Of a DNA stretch of 64,000 nucleotides, positions 62,875-64,000 are shown piece after piece (the first letter of the stretch is position 1; each line of letters begins with the position of its first letter). The DNA is from Varanus komodoensis (lineage: Eukaryota > Chordata > Lepidosauria > Squamata > Varanidae): NCBI RefSeq assembly GCF_004798865.1, contig NW_025336346.1:644904-708903 (forward strand), given 5' to 3'. A program made the position numbers and the translations under genes. The notes beneath the pieces are model-generated. The model was not told the DNA's origin and did not search any database. It saw only the letters and a program-made list of their open reading frames with translations.

Positions 62875-62940
62875 CTGCTGAATCAGACTTCTTTAATCCA
62901 GCATCCTGTTTCCTACAGGGCCCAAGCAGAACTTGAAGAC
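62875..62940 (-). mobile_element. CR1 3' tail fragment
   Basis: GCTGAATCAGACTTCTTTAATCCAGCATCCTGTTTCC is the reverse of the CR1 3' tail. It ends just before the hAT MITE. Confidence 0.55.
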
Positions 62941-62981
62941 GACACACAAATGATACATTTATTTATTAATATCATTTAAAC

Positions 62982-63386
62982 CAGTGGATTTCAACCTTAC
63001 TACAGCTGGGGACCAGTGAAAACAGGAAAACTACCTTGAGGACTGCTGAGGCAGAAACAAAAAGCACCATGCACATAATACAGTATTCCATGTATTAGTT
63101 TCTCAACACAATACCCCCCAAAAAAAAGAAAATTCTCCAAAACAACCTGAAACCGAGCAACAAAAAATGTCAACAAAAACGGAAATTGGTGCAGCGTGGC
63201 TCCCACTGAGCTGTCTCCCCCCTCCCTGGCACCCAGGCAGCACAGCGCACCCCCCGCGAATGCGATGCCAACCAAGGAGGAGGTGGTGGAGCGCAGCGAG
63301 CTCCTGCACCGGTCCACAGTGAGCAGGATGCAATCCCCCACAGACCAGCATGAACTCTCCCATGGACTGGTGGTTGAAAACCACTG
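62982..63386. mobile_element. hAT-type MITE with perfect 8-bp target duplication
   Basis: 405 bp; ends CAGTGGATTTCAACC and (read inversely) CAGTGGTTTTCAACC, 14 of 15 identical. The flanks ATTTAAAC at 62974-62981 and 63387-63394 are identical over 8 bases. The right interior is GC-rich (GAGGAGGTGGTGGAGCGCAG). No transposase. Confidence 0.93.
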
Positions 63387-63394
63387 ATTTAAAC

Positions 63395-64000
63395 CATGAG
63401 CATTGCAAATGGGGCATTTATATCTCCTTTAGAAAGTAAAGCTTGATCTAACCAACATCAAGATCTGCACAGAAATAGCAAAAGTAAGATGTTTAGTTAT
63501 GCAAACCACACAAGCACAGAAGATAGCTATCAACCTAGAAGATAGCTATCAACCTATAAACAATCTCATTTTCAGTAATGTTAAAGCTCATTAGATATAC
63601 AGACTTTTCATATATATAGACATTACAAGCAAAGTAGGTTCTACCAATGAATCACCTACTTCAAAGTTTTATCAGCAAGCTTTTTAAAAACTAGTGTGCT
63701 TCCAGTGTTGGGAGTATATAGGCCCTGCACGTGGACTGTTCGCCAAATAAAAAGTAGGGTGCCCTTTTTCTGCACTTGGGTGTTCTTGTGATCACAGAAA
63801 TGTTGACTGGGTTCACACAACACAGAAATTATGGGGTTTTGTCTTGTGCAAACCAAAACCAATTTCCAGGATGGCTTGTGAATAAGAACAAAGAAACCAA
63901 ACCACTCATGAGCAGATATAGCAGTTGTCTACCTACAATGGGTTGTCTTATCATTCACATTGGTATATCCATCCTTAGCATGGGTAGGAGAAAATCGGCT
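63395..64000. other. RNF123 long intron to window edge, unassigned
   Basis: AT-rich. The 17-base AGAAGATAGCTATCAAC near 63519-63535 is directly repeated at 63538-63554. Nothing else recognised. Confidence 0.4.

Overview
The window is nuclear DNA of a vertebrate, most likely a squamate reptile (lizard or snake). Its genes are split by GT-AG introns. The repeats are CR1 and L2-like LINE remains, a MIR-like CORE-SINE, a tRNA-headed SINE, a 5S-rRNA-headed SINE, hAT and Tc1/mariner DNA transposons and short palindromic elements, a mixture typical of squamates. The species cannot be named from sequence alone.

Four protein-coding genes are supported by recalled vertebrate protein sequences. (1) NICN1 (nicolin-1, a tubulin polyglutamylase complex subunit) is on the minus strand; its first three coding exons lie at 7749-1906 and the rest falls left of the window. 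(2) GMPPB (GDP-mannose pyrophosphorylase beta) is complete on the plus strand, with nine coding exons at 11854-18402 encoding 360 residues, a non-coding first exon ending at 11570 and a poly(A) signal at 18741. (3) RNF123 (KPC1 E3 ubiquitin ligase) is on the minus strand; only its last four coding exons (35994-20418), including the whole RING finger, are found. (4) AMIGO3 (LRR/Ig cell-surface protein) is on the plus strand with a single coding exon at 50180-51733. It lies antisense inside a very long RNF123 intron that runs from 35995 past the right edge.

Layout: 1-7.7 kb is NICN1. Its intron 2 contains a 1.95-kb array of eleven 177-178 bp monomers carrying telomere-like CCCTAA words, bracketed by two directly repeated hAT copies. 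7.75-10.8 kb is a LINE-rich spacer. 10.8-11.75 kb is a CpG-rich promoter, probably bidirectional for NICN1 and GMPPB, with three inverted CCAAT boxes and an RFX-type X-box palindrome. 11.5-18.75 kb is GMPPB. 18.75-20.4 kb separates the converging GMPPB and RNF123 3' ends. 20.4-64 kb is RNF123, mostly intron, with AMIGO3 nested at about 49.4-52.2 kb.

The RNF123/AMIGO3/GMPPB cluster matches the mammalian chromosome 3p21 arrangement, but here it is inverted and placed directly beside NICN1. The most notable structure is the hAT-satellite-hAT block. Both its outer and inner flanks look like 8-bp target-site duplications, as expected if a satellite carrying a hAT copy recombined with a resident hAT copy.
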